Assembly: GCA_049324575.1 (NCBI GenBank)
Contig: JBMONI010000024.1
Span: 152,883-216,882 of the forward strand
Source: JBMONI01 sp049324575
GTDB taxonomy: Bacteria > Omnitrophota > Omnitrophia > Omnitrophales > Aquincolibacteriaceae
Reading direction: 5' to 3'
DNA: 64,000 bases
The notes under the pieces: generated by a model
Databases searched by the model: none
Seen by the model: only the letters and a program-made list of their open reading frames with translations
What the model was told of the DNA's origin: nothing
Shown here: positions 14,905-24,326 of the stretch, in pieces
Layout: the number at the start of each line of letters is the position of its first letter
How positions within the stretch are numbered: the first letter of the stretch is position 1
Program-made: the position numbers and the translations under genes

Positions 14905-17062
14905 CAGCGGGAACCCGTCTGAAAGGCTGCAACCAAATCGTGGAAAGCTTTGGGAAAACAAAAAGGGTGATGAGCGGGACCATCAACGAGCCGAGCACAA
15001 CGGATAGTCCAAAGCGTTGTGTCGGCGGAAAAGCCGACAGCGCAAAGATCCCGAAGCCGGAACAGATGATCGCCATGGAGGAAAGCACGGGTTTCCAAAG
15101 CATGCGGCATCCTTCGAGCCAGGCCGTACGGACCTCCTGGCGGGGATTCGCGTTCCGGTATCGCTTGACGAAGATCATCATATACAGCATGGCATCGATC
15201 CCCATGGAGATCGCGAGGTTAGCGGCCGGAGAACTGATCACATCCATCGGAATACGGAAACCGCTGTTAAAACCCAGCATGCAAACCGGCACAAGGATCA
15301 GGCATGCGAGGAGAGCCAGCGTCGTACGAACGGACCTTGTGATACCAAAGCCCATACTGGCAAAAATGAAAACCAACAAGATCAGTCCGGAAATAATACT
15401 GTTGAGCAAAAGCTCGGAAAGTTTCCCTTGCAACAGATAGATCCCTCCCACAAAAAGCGGGACCAGCCCTTCCTGGCTGACGATCCCCCGGATCTGGTCC
15501 ACCACCTGAGAGCGCTTGTAGAGGCGCCCCGTTTCATTCATACGCAAAACAAAAAGGGTCCGCGTCCTGTCTTTGGTCATAAAGAAAGGCGTGATCTCCC
15601 CGTATTCGGGACTTTCAAGGATCTTGATCAAACGGTCCGTCGACAGCATCGACGCCATCCGGTTCCGCTTGGCCTCGGCGACGATCAGCGGGAGCGAGAC
15701 CGCGCTTCCCACTTCCGGATGCTTTTCGAGGGCCACGTGCAGTTTCGCCATTTTAACGAAGTATTCGGAAGTATTCAGCGGCAAACCGCCTTTGGCCGAA
15801 ATGACCACGGTCAGCGGGCTGCTGCCGCCATTATGATCGATATACTCGAGCCCGTCCCGGATCTCTCCCCCTTTTTTGAAATAAGCGAAAAGGTTGGGAT
15901 CGGCATTCATCTTCGGAAGCTGCTGGCCCGCAAAAATAGCGAACGCCAGCATCAGAAAGAGAACGATCCCCTGGGTCTTTCGGATCCAGCCGTAGAAATC
16001 GACATGGCGGCGGATCCTTCCGCTCCAGACGAACTCTTTGCCTTCCTTGAGCCTCAAGAACCATGGATAGATGCAAAACGCGCTCAGGAAAGCGATCAGG
16101 GTCCCCAAAGAACCGGCGATCCCGAACTGCCGCATCGGAGTTGCCTGGACGAAAAGACAACTGACAAATCCGAGCAAGGTCGTGAACATGCTCCAGAAGG
16201 CCGGTTGAAGGGTCAATTTGACGGCCTCAAGTGTCGTGCCGTAGGTCGAACCTTGTTTTTTACCGGCAAGGTCGCCCCAGTTATAGGTCAAAAAGACAAT
16301 CGGACTGAGGGTCAGGACGAAAACGATCGTCGAGATGTTCGCTGTCAGCGGACCGATCGACATATTGAGCGCTTTCGTCATGAGCAGGGTCAGCGCGCTT
16401 GAATTAAAACAGGCTACTAACGTGCCGAAGAGGATCCGGAAGGAGCCGAAGATCATGAAAAGAACAAATCCAAAAACTACGAGCGCAACCCCGCTGAAAA
16501 CCTCCAGGTCTTTCATCAGATAGCGGCGGATCAGCTCCATGATATACGGCGCCCCGGAAACCATCACCTCAAAACCCGGTTTCGAGAAATACTCCCGGAT
16601 CTTCTCCATTTTCGGGACAAACTCTTCAGCCGGGATATTTTTCGTGAAGACCTGCAAGAAGGTCGCTGCGCCGTCGTCAGAGATCAGCACGCGTTTCCAC
16701 AAAGGGCTTTCGATCGCATCCTGGACATTTTTGGGGCCGTTCGTGATCGATTCGACGGCGACCACCTCCTCAAGCTTCATCAGCTCCACCGTAAGGTCTT
16801 TGATCCTCTGGTAATAGACCGGACTGTGGATATCCCCCTTCACCCCGATAATGATCTGGGTCGGCTGAGGGAAAATAGCGGAAATGAGCTTATCGGACTG
16901 GAACTGGGGATCGTCACTCGAGAAGAAGAAATGCTCGTCAACGACCGGTTTGAGATCCACGTAGTGGATGAAAAAATACAGGACCGAAAAAGTGAAGATC
17001 AGCCACCCGAAGACCGGCGCAAGGACCGGCCACCCGGATTGTCGTTTGCCTCCTAACAGCAT
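14894..17062 (-). CDS. MMPL/RND-type exporter
   Basis: A 722-residue inner-membrane protein with the duplicated RND layout. A first helix (~15-35) is followed by a large periplasmic domain (~50-190) and five helices (~195-345). A second single helix (~370) is followed by a second periplasmic domain (~390-545) and a last helix bundle (~550-710). It lacks the tripartite AcrB length and matches the MMPL group that moves lipids, hopanoids or other hydrophobic molecules. The cargo is not evident. A lipoprotein gene overlaps its 3' end and a YihY-type gene lies upstream, which together suggest an envelope role. Confidence 0.85.
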   Translation of the reverse strand: MLLGGKRQSGWPVLAPVFGWLIFTFSVLYFFIHYVDLKPVVDEHFFFSSDDPQFQSDKLISAIFPQPTQIIIGVKGDIHSPVYYQRIKDLTVELMKLEEVVAVESITNGPKNVQDAIESPLWKRVLISDDGAATFLQVFTKNIPAEEFVPKMEKIREYFSKPGFEVMVSGAPYIMELIRRYLMKDLEVFSGVALVVFGFVLFMIFGSFRILFGTLVACFNSSALTLLMTKALNMSIGPLTANISTIVFVLTLSPIVFLTYNWGDLAGKKQGSTYGTTLEAVKLTLQPAFWSMFTTLLGFVSCLFVQATPMRQFGIAGSLGTLIAFLSAFCIYPWFLRLKEGKEFVWSGRIRRHVDFYGWIRKTQGIVLFLMLAFAIFAGQQLPKMNADPNLFAYFKKGGEIRDGLEYIDHNGGSSPLTVVISAKGGLPLNTSEYFVKMAKLHVALEKHPEVGSAVSLPLIVAEAKRNRMASMLSTDRLIKILESPEYGEITPFFMTKDRTRTLFVLRMNETGRLYKRSQVVDQIRGIVSQEGLVPLFVGGIYLLQGKLSELLLNSIISGLILLVFIFASMGFGITRSVRTTLALLACLILVPVCMLGFNSGFRIPMDVISSPAANLAISMGIDAMLYMMIFVKRYRNANPRQEVRTAWLEGCRMLWKPVLSSMAIICSGFGIFALSAFPPTQRFGLSVVLGSLMVPLITLFVFPKLSTIWLQPFRRVPADED

Positions 17063-17092
17063 GGCTCCATCCGTTCCCTCGCCTGGCCCTGC

Positions 17093-18433
17093 TTATTTTC
17101 TCTGTGCCGGTAAGGCCAATTTCTTGATCAGAACATTCTCCGGCGCATCTTCCATCCGCTGGCGCAGAAGCGCCAAATGCCGCTGGATCTCCCGCATTTC
17201 TTCGGATTCCGCGACCGGGATATTATCGGTCCCGAATTGTTCCAAACTGTCGAGGACTTTCTTCACGGTCAGGGTCTCAGGCGCCATCCCCGGCTGGTAA
17301 GCAAGCGCCTTGGCCTGTTCTTGAGGGATTTCGGTCAGCACACCGCTTCCGACAAGCTCGTGGAGGATCTGCCGCACCAGCCGGACCGGAATTTCGAGTT
17401 CACGGGAAAGCTCATTATCGGTCACGGGTTTTTCACCACGGATGAAACGGCTGACGCATTTTTCGACCACCGCAACGGCAAGGGTCTTCCGGAAAGCGAT
17501 ACTCGCCTTTTGGCAATCCGGTTCGAACTCGTATGTATCCACGTTCTGATGCGCAAAAGAGATCTCGGCCCCTAACAGAACGACAAGCCAGCTGAGCTGA
17601 AGCCAGACCAAGAATAACGGCAGGGCAGCAAAGCTCCCGTAGATCGCGCCATAATTGGCCACCCCGATCTGGAACCGGATATAGGCCCATTGGACCAGCT
17701 GATAAATGATGCCCGCGATGAGCCCGCCCAGGATCCCCGAAGGAACGCGGACATTCGTGTTCGGCATATAGACATAGATAAAACTGAACAAACCCGCAAT
17801 CACAAGTAAAGGGAAAAGCTTCATCCCCATCAGGATCAAGGAACTAAAAACACCCAGGATCGCCATTTTTTCTGCGATATGATGGATCTGGCTTACGAGA
17901 TAAACGTTCAAACTTCCTGACATGATGAAAAGCAGAGGACAGATCAACATCAGCGAAAGATAATCGGTGAACTTACGGCCCATCGAGCGGCTGGTTTGTA
18001 CGCCCCAGATATCATTAAAGGACTCTTCGATTTGTCCCAAAACCTTGATGATCGCCCAAAAAAGGAAAATGACGCCGACCCCCGCGACAAGCCCTCCCTT
18101 GGTGTTCTCAAGGAGAGTCCTTGAGAAATCGATGACCTGGACCATCACGGTCTGATAGCTCTGCATTTCGGTCAAAAGCTGTGCCTCCAATTTTTTCTCA
18201 AGGCCAAACCCCTTCGCGATCCCAAAAAGCATCGCGAGGACCGGAACGATCGAAAGAAGAGAATAGAAGGTCAACGCCGAGGCGCGGAGATTGCATTTGT
18301 CCTTATGGAATTGTTTGAACGAAAGGACCAGGATCCGCAGCGAACGGATCCAAAAAGATCTCGTTCTGGAAAGACGGCTTGCCCGTATCCGCCAGAGGTC
18401 ATCGCCAAAATATTTTTTGATGAATTCCGCCAT
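17093..18433 (-). CDS. YihY/BrkB family membrane protein with C-terminal winged-helix-like domain
   Basis: A 446-residue protein. Residues ~20-290 carry six membrane helices and the family landmarks ASALTFYSLLSIVPVLA and the GAIYGSFAALPLFLVWLQ-SW-V-LLGAE stretch. Residues ~310-375 look like a winged helix (TDNELSRELEIPVRLVRQILHELVGSGVL), the extension seen in some members. The family was once labelled ribonuclease BN, but it is an integral membrane protein of unknown transport role. AAAGGAG precedes the ATG at 18433. Upstream in-frame codons lack both homology and a ribosome-binding site. Confidence 0.83.
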   Translation of the reverse strand: MAEFIKKYFGDDLWRIRASRLSRTRSFWIRSLRILVLSFKQFHKDKCNLRASALTFYSLLSIVPVLAMLFGIAKGFGLEKKLEAQLLTEMQSYQTVMVQVIDFSRTLLENTKGGLVAGVGVIFLFWAIIKVLGQIEESFNDIWGVQTSRSMGRKFTDYLSLMLICPLLFIMSGSLNVYLVSQIHHIAEKMAILGVFSSLILMGMKLFPLLVIAGLFSFIYVYMPNTNVRVPSGILGGLIAGIIYQLVQWAYIRFQIGVANYGAIYGSFAALPLFLVWLQLSWLVVLLGAEISFAHQNVDTYEFEPDCQKASIAFRKTLAVAVVEKCVSRFIRGEKPVTDNELSRELEIPVRLVRQILHELVGSGVLTEIPQEQAKALAYQPGMAPETLTVKKVLDSLEQFGTDNIPVAESEEMREIQRHLALLRQRMEDAPENVLIKKLALPAQRK

Positions 18434-18523
18434 GGAACATTTCTCCTTTAATAAGTCTGCGCTTCGGAAGACTTTTCCCAGAACATCATGATAGCGAATC
18501 CCGAGAGCGACGGCCAGCAAAAA

Positions 18524-20182
18524 TCATGCGTGTCCGCTATCATGGAGTTTGGTTTTTTGGGTAACATAAAATTCCATCCGCTGCCCCAACATCAAGCGGG
18601 TCTGGGCATCCAGGGCCGGAACGGCGCTCAGCAGGATCGCCACGACGGGAATGAGGAACCATTCAAAAGCATGCCGGATCCGCCGAAGGACCGGATAACG
18701 GATCTTCTTGTCCGGGAGCAGCGCAAGGCTGAGGAGTATCGTCACCGCAAAGGAGACCCAGGCGATATTGAAAAGGGTCCCGGTGATCCGCGGGGCATTG
18801 TAATAGAGGACCGAATTCGCCAGATCGCTCTTGGAAAGCAGGATCGGGACCCAACCGATAAAAGCAAGGATAAAAGGACAGGTCGCCCAGGAAATATGAA
18901 CCTCGATCAGCTTATAGAGATAAGAAATCTTGGAGGGCCAGGTCATTTTCCTGTTCTTCAGGAACGCCCGGATCACGATCGGGAAATTCTCGATCCCCCA
19001 AGCCCAACGGCGTTTTTGCTTGTAAATATTTTTCATAGTCTCCCAACGCGTCCCGGCACAGGCGGCATCCATCGACAGCGTCGTATACATCGGCACGACC
19101 CGGTAATCACCGTCATAGTGGATCAAGGCCTTCCAGAAAATGGCCGAGTCGTCCGAGATCATATCGACCGGCCAATAGCCGACCTCTTCCAGAGCTCTAA
19201 AGCTCATACTGTGACTTGAGAAGGTCACGAGTTTTTCCGAATGGGTCGCCTCGGTAAGCTGGAGGAAGGATGCGCCCATCTCCAGCACCCGGGCAAAGCT
19301 CGGCACATCCCATATATTATTGTTAAAAACCGGCATGGGCTGAAAACTCGAGCGATCCCGGTTCGGGCTCGCCAGGAAGCAATAGGTCAGGCAAGAAAAA
19401 TAATTCGCGCTCACGACCGTATCGGCGTCAAAACAGGAAACGATCACATGTTCGGCGGCGATCTGATGTTTGCGGAAATATTCCGTTGCGAACTTGGCCG
19501 CATGCGTCACATTCGCGCCCTTCACGCGGGCCTCTCCGGGAACCCCATCGGGATGGAATACCACAAAGAACTCGAGAAATTGCTTTAAATATTTCTCCCG
19601 CAAAGCCCTCGCCGCTTCCTTGACCTCTGCCGGGGCTCTTTCTTCCACGGCGAGAATGACGATCATCCGCCGGCTCGGGAAGTCCCCCCGGACAATACTT
19701 TCGATCCCCGGCTCCACAACCTCGGCCGTTTCATGGATGATCGGAATGATCACCAGGTGACAAATCGCTTCGGAAGGAGGAACGGAAGCCTCGCTTTTCG
19801 CAAGCATTTTGAGTTCAGCGCGATAGATCTTCTCCGAGATCCATCCTCGGATTCCTTCGCGCGCAGGCGCTTTGTTCCATGTCCCTTTGGATCGCGGTTC
19901 CCACCGGTCAAAAGCACGGATCCGCGCCATCCAATCGGTTTTTTTCTCAAGATGCAAACGGCCGTAAGAGAGGAGCAGGAAAAGCGTCATATAGGTCAGG
20001 CGAAGCATCCAATAAAAATTCAGCACAATGATGCTAATGACAGCGGGAACGGGCGCCAGCATGCAAAGCAGGATGATCCCCAAGAGGACCGACCAGCTAA
20101 AAGAGGCCGGGAGGATCGCGGCCAGGCGGGCGATGATCTTCTCGGAAGCGCTCCGGCAGCGCCCCGTGTATTCAAACTTCAT
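18524..20182 (-). CDS. Membrane-bound family 2 glycosyltransferase
   Basis: A 552-residue processive-type GT2. Two N-terminal membrane helices (~20-75) precede the catalytic domain, where CFDADTVVSANYF supplies the DxD metal site and KQKRRWAWGIE supplies the QxxRW motif. Four C-terminal helices follow. It is related to cellulose/hyaluronan synthase-like enzymes and probably makes or extends an envelope polysaccharide. Donor and product are unknown. No PilZ domain is seen. It overlaps the PEGA gene by four bases (ATGA), so the two are translationally coupled. Confidence 0.82.
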   Translation of the reverse strand: MKFEYTGRCRSASEKIIARLAAILPASFSWSVLLGIILLCMLAPVPAVISIIVLNFYWMLRLTYMTLFLLLSYGRLHLEKKTDWMARIRAFDRWEPRSKGTWNKAPAREGIRGWISEKIYRAELKMLAKSEASVPPSEAICHLVIIPIIHETAEVVEPGIESIVRGDFPSRRMIVILAVEERAPAEVKEAARALREKYLKQFLEFFVVFHPDGVPGEARVKGANVTHAAKFATEYFRKHQIAAEHVIVSCFDADTVVSANYFSCLTYCFLASPNRDRSSFQPMPVFNNNIWDVPSFARVLEMGASFLQLTEATHSEKLVTFSSHSMSFRALEEVGYWPVDMISDDSAIFWKALIHYDGDYRVVPMYTTLSMDAACAGTRWETMKNIYKQKRRWAWGIENFPIVIRAFLKNRKMTWPSKISYLYKLIEVHISWATCPFILAFIGWVPILLSKSDLANSVLYYNAPRITGTLFNIAWVSFAVTILLSLALLPDKKIRYPVLRRIRHAFEWFLIPVVAILLSAVPALDAQTRLMLGQRMEFYVTQKTKLHDSGHA

Positions 20183-21660
20183 GAAGCCGGCGCCGTTTCT
20201 TTCTCTCCGGTAGAGAACTCCGGAAGCGTCAGGATCGAAAGGAGATTCCGCGGGAGGATCTCGCTGCTGTAAAGGAAACCGTCTTCGCTCCCGAGATAGT
20301 AAAGCTGGCCGGATTTCTCATCATAGAAGATTCCAGAGCCCTGGCGTACTTTGAGGATCGGACGGACCGCTGACGATTCAGCGTTCCCGGACTCAGCGAT
20401 CCACACCTGCTCCCCTTCCCGAAATATAAAATGGGAACCTTCGTACACCCAGAATGCCTGCTCCACCGAGTCCTTCCCGTCATAGACCCATTCGATCTTG
20501 GGCATGGTCTCAAAAACTTCTTTCTTCCTTTGTTTGCCGGAAAAAGAAAGGATCCCGAGACGGTGGCCCGCAAGGACCAGGATGTCCCGGCTGTCTCCGC
20601 GGTCATAAACGAGGTCCTGGACTCCTTTCTCAGCAAAAAGATACGGCAAACGATTTCCGACCAGTTTGCCTTCATCGCTCAAGAAAAAGAGGAGATCCTC
20701 TTCAAGGACCTTGATCTCAAAAAAGCGGTCGCGCCCGAGAAGCGCGTCAAAGAAAACAGGGTCAAGACGGAGAGTTTCTTTTTTGGAACATTCGGTATTG
20801 CAACGAAAAAACTCGCCTTCGCGGCTCAGACCGTAAAATTTAGGCCCGAAAAATGACCGCAAAAGACCGTAGGCCCGCATCCCGGAGAACTGCCGCGGAA
20901 CCACTGCCCGGGATGAAATATCGATCCGGTCGAGGAAACCGTCATAAAAGTTGAATATATCGGACGGAGCCGCCGTATCCCAGAGAAGCCGCTTGGGTTC
21001 TTGGATAAAAAGCCCGGACAGATCGGCCGGTTCGGCACCGCGGTTGCTCATCCGAACCCAATCATACCGGGATCTCCCGATCAGAGTCCCCGATCTCACC
21101 AGGATCGCTTCGCTCTCCGGAACCTGATGGACCTTCTGGATAGGCAAGGTCAAGTCGACCTGAGGATTGTTGGTAAACAACGGCTCCGCTATCCGTGCCG
21201 CCAAGTCATAAAGATAGAGGTCTCCCAGCGTATTGCCCCGCCGGAGAAGGATCCCGTCCCGTCCGAGGGGATAAATCGCCGTCGATGCTTTATCGAAAAG
21301 AAGTTCGGCCTTGAGCTTTTCCGGCAGTAAAAGGATCTTACTGAATGACTCGGCCCGGCCCGGCTGGATCGTCACCCGTTGTTGCCACGGCCGATGGCCT
21401 GAAAGCGACACCTGGATATCGTAATCACCGGCCGTGAGATCAGAGATGACCGTAGGGGTTTTTTTCGAATGGAGTTTTCCGTCAACCCATATTTCCGCCC
21501 CTTCCGGCACCGACACAAGATGGATCACCCCCATTTTGACGATCTGAGGAGCCTGACTGGGTTTTAAAAAATAACCAAGCGAATACAGGACCAGAAGAGG
21601 ACATACGCCGAGGAACACCGCGAGAAAAATATAAAAAAATATCTTCCGCAGAAGGTTCAT
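20179..21660 (-). CDS. PEGA domain membrane-anchored protein
   Basis: A 493-residue protein with one N-terminal membrane anchor (~7-30) and a PEGA domain (~45-115: VSVPEGAEIWVDGK..., LTAGDYDIQVSLSGHRPW). A long beta-rich region with repeated Y/F-x-L strands, possibly a propeller, makes up the rest. PEGA domains are surface or periplasmic beta modules, often next to cell-wall enzymes. The gene is coupled to the GT2 downstream and lies nine bases after the AsmA-like gene, so it likely takes part in the same envelope assembly process. The exact function is unknown. Confidence 0.75.
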   Translation of the reverse strand: MNLLRKIFFYIFLAVFLGVCPLLVLYSLGYFLKPSQAPQIVKMGVIHLVSVPEGAEIWVDGKLHSKKTPTVISDLTAGDYDIQVSLSGHRPWQQRVTIQPGRAESFSKILLLPEKLKAELLFDKASTAIYPLGRDGILLRRGNTLGDLYLYDLAARIAEPLFTNNPQVDLTLPIQKVHQVPESEAILVRSGTLIGRSRYDWVRMSNRGAEPADLSGLFIQEPKRLLWDTAAPSDIFNFYDGFLDRIDISSRAVVPRQFSGMRAYGLLRSFFGPKFYGLSREGEFFRCNTECSKKETLRLDPVFFDALLGRDRFFEIKVLEEDLLFFLSDEGKLVGNRLPYLFAEKGVQDLVYDRGDSRDILVLAGHRLGILSFSGKQRKKEVFETMPKIEWVYDGKDSVEQAFWVYEGSHFIFREGEQVWIAESGNAESSAVRPILKVRQGSGIFYDEKSGQLYYLGSEDGFLYSSEILPRNLLSILTLPEFSTGEKETAPAS

Positions 21661-21669
21661 AGCGCCTCG

Positions 21670-23502
21670 TCAGCTCGCCTTGGTCCCACTTTGAGGCTGG
21701 GTCCTTTTTTCCACTTCACTGAGAATAAGATCGAAAATACTTTGCGGCTTCGTAGCCGCTGAGGAGCCCGAATCTTGAGGATCGCCCGGTTCCGTCACGG
21801 GCCCTCCCGAAGAGGCTCCGGGATCCGCTGGATCCGGCTTCCGAATCCATTTATCGATCATTTCCTGGACTTTGACCGCCGCCAGCTTTTTGCCGATATC
21901 GATTAGATCCGGCATGACCTGGACCGAAGGCAGTCTCCCCTGCGCATAGACGGGGATCTCGATGGCCCCTTGGGCATTGGTCAATTCGCGAAGCTCTTCG
22001 ATCGTTCGGCACATAGCCTCCGAAAGCCCGGGATCGACAGCCAAGATCCCGCGCCCGTCGATCTGCCCCTGGAGATCCGACCGCAGACCGCCTTTGACGC
22101 CGAATCCATCGGCGGCGATCTCGGTTTGCGGTATGGTGATGATCCCCGCCTGAAGCGAGAATGGGACCGTCAATGGAGCAAGCGGCGTATCCTTGGCTTT
22201 GAGTTTTTCTTCGTATTCGGCAGGAAGACGGTTTTGCAATTTGTCGCCCAGTCCTGGAATGACCGAGATCTGATCAAGCACTTCGCGGAGGAGATTCAGA
22301 TCGCGGATCTTTCCCTCCGCCAGTGTCCATTGACCGCGGGCAACCGCCGCCTGAGTGATCCCTTCCCACGGCACTTGTGCGCTCCCCCCTTCGACGGCAA
22401 GGGCCATATTCCCTTCAATCGATGGCGCGCCCGGCTCCGCTGCCGGAAAAACTTTCTCGGCGCGCATGTTCTTCCCGGTAAGCTGAAATTCAAGACTCGG
22501 AATCTCCTGCCAGTCCCGGGCCCTGGCTGAAGCGCTGAGGTCACCATCGCCAACGCGGGCCGAAAGTGAGCGAATCTCAATCTGCCGCATATCAGCTTGC
22601 GCTTCCGCCGATACGTTCTGGAACGGCTCCACGCCCGGCGAAAGCTGCAGGCCTCCTTCCTCGATCCACGCATTCGCCTGCAAAGTCGCCAGTTTCTCGG
22701 CATTCCAGGAAAGTTCGCGGATCTTCAAACCCAATTTTCCCGTCAACCGGCTGTCGGCGGCCGAAGCCAGCGCCGGAACCCACGGAGCCGCTTTACGAAG
22801 ATCCAAAGTCCCCAGCGAAAGCTGCGCCTGGCCGTTCCGCAAAATCACTCCACCGTTTTTCCAATCCACCGAAACCGAAACTTCCGCCGTAAAGTTCTCC
22901 CGCGGGCCGAGAAGCGATCCTTGGACGCTCACCAGAACCGGCGAGGTCAACGACACGTCGCGGATCTGAAGCGAAAGGTCGTCGGCGGAGATCTCAGAGG
23001 GCTGCGCTAAGGTCTCATCTCGAAAGATGAACCGCCCATGTTCGACCGTGATCCGGTCCACCAAAAACACAAAAGGCACGGCTACCGCTGCCGCATTTTT
23101 TGCTTCCCCATCCTCCGCAGCGGCCTGCGCCGCGGAATCCTCCTCGGTCAGAGGGCGGAGGACAAGCCGATACACAGGGCCTTCAATCTCGATCGAGCCG
23201 ATATGGATACGGCCTTGCAAAAGAGGCATGACCTCAAGAGCGCCGTGGATCGAATCGATCTTGAGAAGCGGCTCATCATCCTCCTGTCTTTCATAGATCG
23301 CGACCCCGTCCGCTTTGAGGGCGATCCCGTCCCGCCATTCAAGCGCAAGGCCTTGGATCTCCACCGGCATCTTGAGGGATGATTCCAGGGCTTGGATCAC
23401 ATAAGGCCGGTATTGATCCGCCCGGAAAGTCAAAACAAAAAGCGTGATAACGAGGATCAGCAGGCAAAAGACCGCGATCAGGATACGGAACAGGATTTTC
23501 AT
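21670..23502 (-). CDS. AsmA-like envelope protein
   Basis: A 610-residue protein with an N-terminal membrane anchor (~3-24) and the AsmA/YhdP style body: an N-terminal segment with ALESSLKMPVEIQGLALEW, a middle beta-groove region, and a C-terminal AsmA-2-like part (~380-560). AsmA-type proteins are thought to bridge the periplasm and move phospholipids to the outer membrane. AAGGAG lies before the ATG at 23502, and in-frame upstream Mets lack support. A strong promoter lies ~30 bases upstream. It heads the AsmA-PEGA-GT2 operon. Confidence 0.75.
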   Translation of the reverse strand: MKILFRILIAVFCLLILVITLFVLTFRADQYRPYVIQALESSLKMPVEIQGLALEWRDGIALKADGVAIYERQEDDEPLLKIDSIHGALEVMPLLQGRIHIGSIEIEGPVYRLVLRPLTEEDSAAQAAAEDGEAKNAAAVAVPFVFLVDRITVEHGRFIFRDETLAQPSEISADDLSLQIRDVSLTSPVLVSVQGSLLGPRENFTAEVSVSVDWKNGGVILRNGQAQLSLGTLDLRKAAPWVPALASAADSRLTGKLGLKIRELSWNAEKLATLQANAWIEEGGLQLSPGVEPFQNVSAEAQADMRQIEIRSLSARVGDGDLSASARARDWQEIPSLEFQLTGKNMRAEKVFPAAEPGAPSIEGNMALAVEGGSAQVPWEGITQAAVARGQWTLAEGKIRDLNLLREVLDQISVIPGLGDKLQNRLPAEYEEKLKAKDTPLAPLTVPFSLQAGIITIPQTEIAADGFGVKGGLRSDLQGQIDGRGILAVDPGLSEAMCRTIEELRELTNAQGAIEIPVYAQGRLPSVQVMPDLIDIGKKLAAVKVQEMIDKWIRKPDPADPGASSGGPVTEPGDPQDSGSSAATKPQSIFDLILSEVEKRTQPQSGTKAS

Positions 23503-23532
23503 GGAGACTCCTTGAAGCAAAAGAATGGGGGC

Positions 23533-23561
23533 AATATAGCCCATTTTCGCCCGATTGACAA
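23533..23561 (-). promoter_or_regulatory. Promoter of the AsmA-PEGA-GT2 operon
   Basis: On the minus strand TTGTCA (23556-23561), 17-base spacer, TATATT (23533-23538). Both boxes are one mismatch from consensus, ~30 bases ahead of the AsmA-like start. Confidence 0.65.
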
Positions 23562-23647
23562 CAAGCGCAAAAGCCCTCTTGGGGAGATCTGAGCCCGCTT
23601 GAGTTTCAACGATCAAATGCGACGAATCGGAAGACGCCGAAGCGGTT

Positions 23648-24079
23648 TCAGGCCTCCGAAAAAAGCCGATGGATCCACTTCAGGATATCGGTTTCGGTGA
23701 GGATCCCGACGCTGCGCCCCGCATCATCCACAATCGGAATACACCCGAATTTCCTGCGCGCCATGATCTCGATCGCATCGGAGATCTTGTCGTCCGGACG
23801 CAGGACCAGCGGCTCCTTCTTCATCACATATTCAAGGATGAACTCATCCAAGGTCTCTTCATCGTAATCGGCTCCGGATTCGGTCTTGTGAGGAGAGACC
23901 GTTCGGTAAAGGTCCCGCTGGGTCACAAGACCGACGACTTTACCGTGATCATCCAGGACCGGAAGATGGCGGATCCCCTTCATGCGAAATTTTTGTTCAA
24001 CAATGTGAAAAGGGTCCTGCACGTGGATCGTCACTGCCGGCGATGCCATGATCTCACGGATCGGAACGTCTTTCAGCAT
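23648..24079 (-). CDS. Two-CBS-domain protein
   Basis: A 143-residue protein made of a CBS pair: residues ~10-65 (PAVTIHVQDPFHIVEQKF...GLVTQRDL) and ~85-140 (EPLVLRPDDKISDAIEIM...GILTETDILKWI). CBS pairs bind adenosine nucleotides and regulate enzymes or channels, and no effector domain is attached. AGGGAGGATTC precedes the ATG at 24079. Longer frames upstream would overlap the next gene and lack homology. It follows the small membrane protein gene by ten bases. Confidence 0.85.
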   Translation of the reverse strand: MLKDVPIREIMASPAVTIHVQDPFHIVEQKFRMKGIRHLPVLDDHGKVVGLVTQRDLYRTVSPHKTESGADYDEETLDEFILEYVMKKEPLVLRPDDKISDAIEIMARRKFGCIPIVDDAGRSVGILTETDILKWIHRLFSEA

Positions 24080-24089
24080 GAATCCTCCC

Positions 24090-24308
24090 TTAGGATGATT
24101 GGCGCTTTTTAGCGGCCGCCGCAAACAAAAGAACGGCCTTACCGACCAACCATACCGTCAGCACAATAAGAGCCATGGAAAGCAGCCACCGAAGCAAAAA
24201 ACCCATCGCGAGGATGAGCGGAAAAAGCAGAAGGCCGGCGACCGAAAGCGCCGCGAAAAGAACCAGCGTTAAAAACCCCACGCAAAAAACCCTAAAGAAA
24301 TCGAGCAT
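24090..24308 (-). CDS. Small two-helix membrane protein
   Basis: A 72-residue, strongly hydrophobic protein with two or three adjoining membrane segments (~5-30, ~32-62) and a short basic tail. No family was recognised. It sits between the NlpC/P60 gene and the CBS gene with gaps of 18 and 10 bases, so it is probably in the same transcript. The function is unknown. Confidence 0.55.
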   Translation of the reverse strand: MLDFFRVFCVGFLTLVLFAALSVAGLLLFPLILAMGFLLRWLLSMALIVLTVWLVGKAVLLFAAAAKKRQSS

Positions 24309-24326
24309 TTTCGTCCTCCTCCCGGC

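Noticed and set aside
15017..16402. 461-codon plus-strand open frame opposite the MMPL gene
   Set aside because: Charged, low-complexity translation lacking any membrane or enzyme pattern, while the minus strand encodes a clear transporter.
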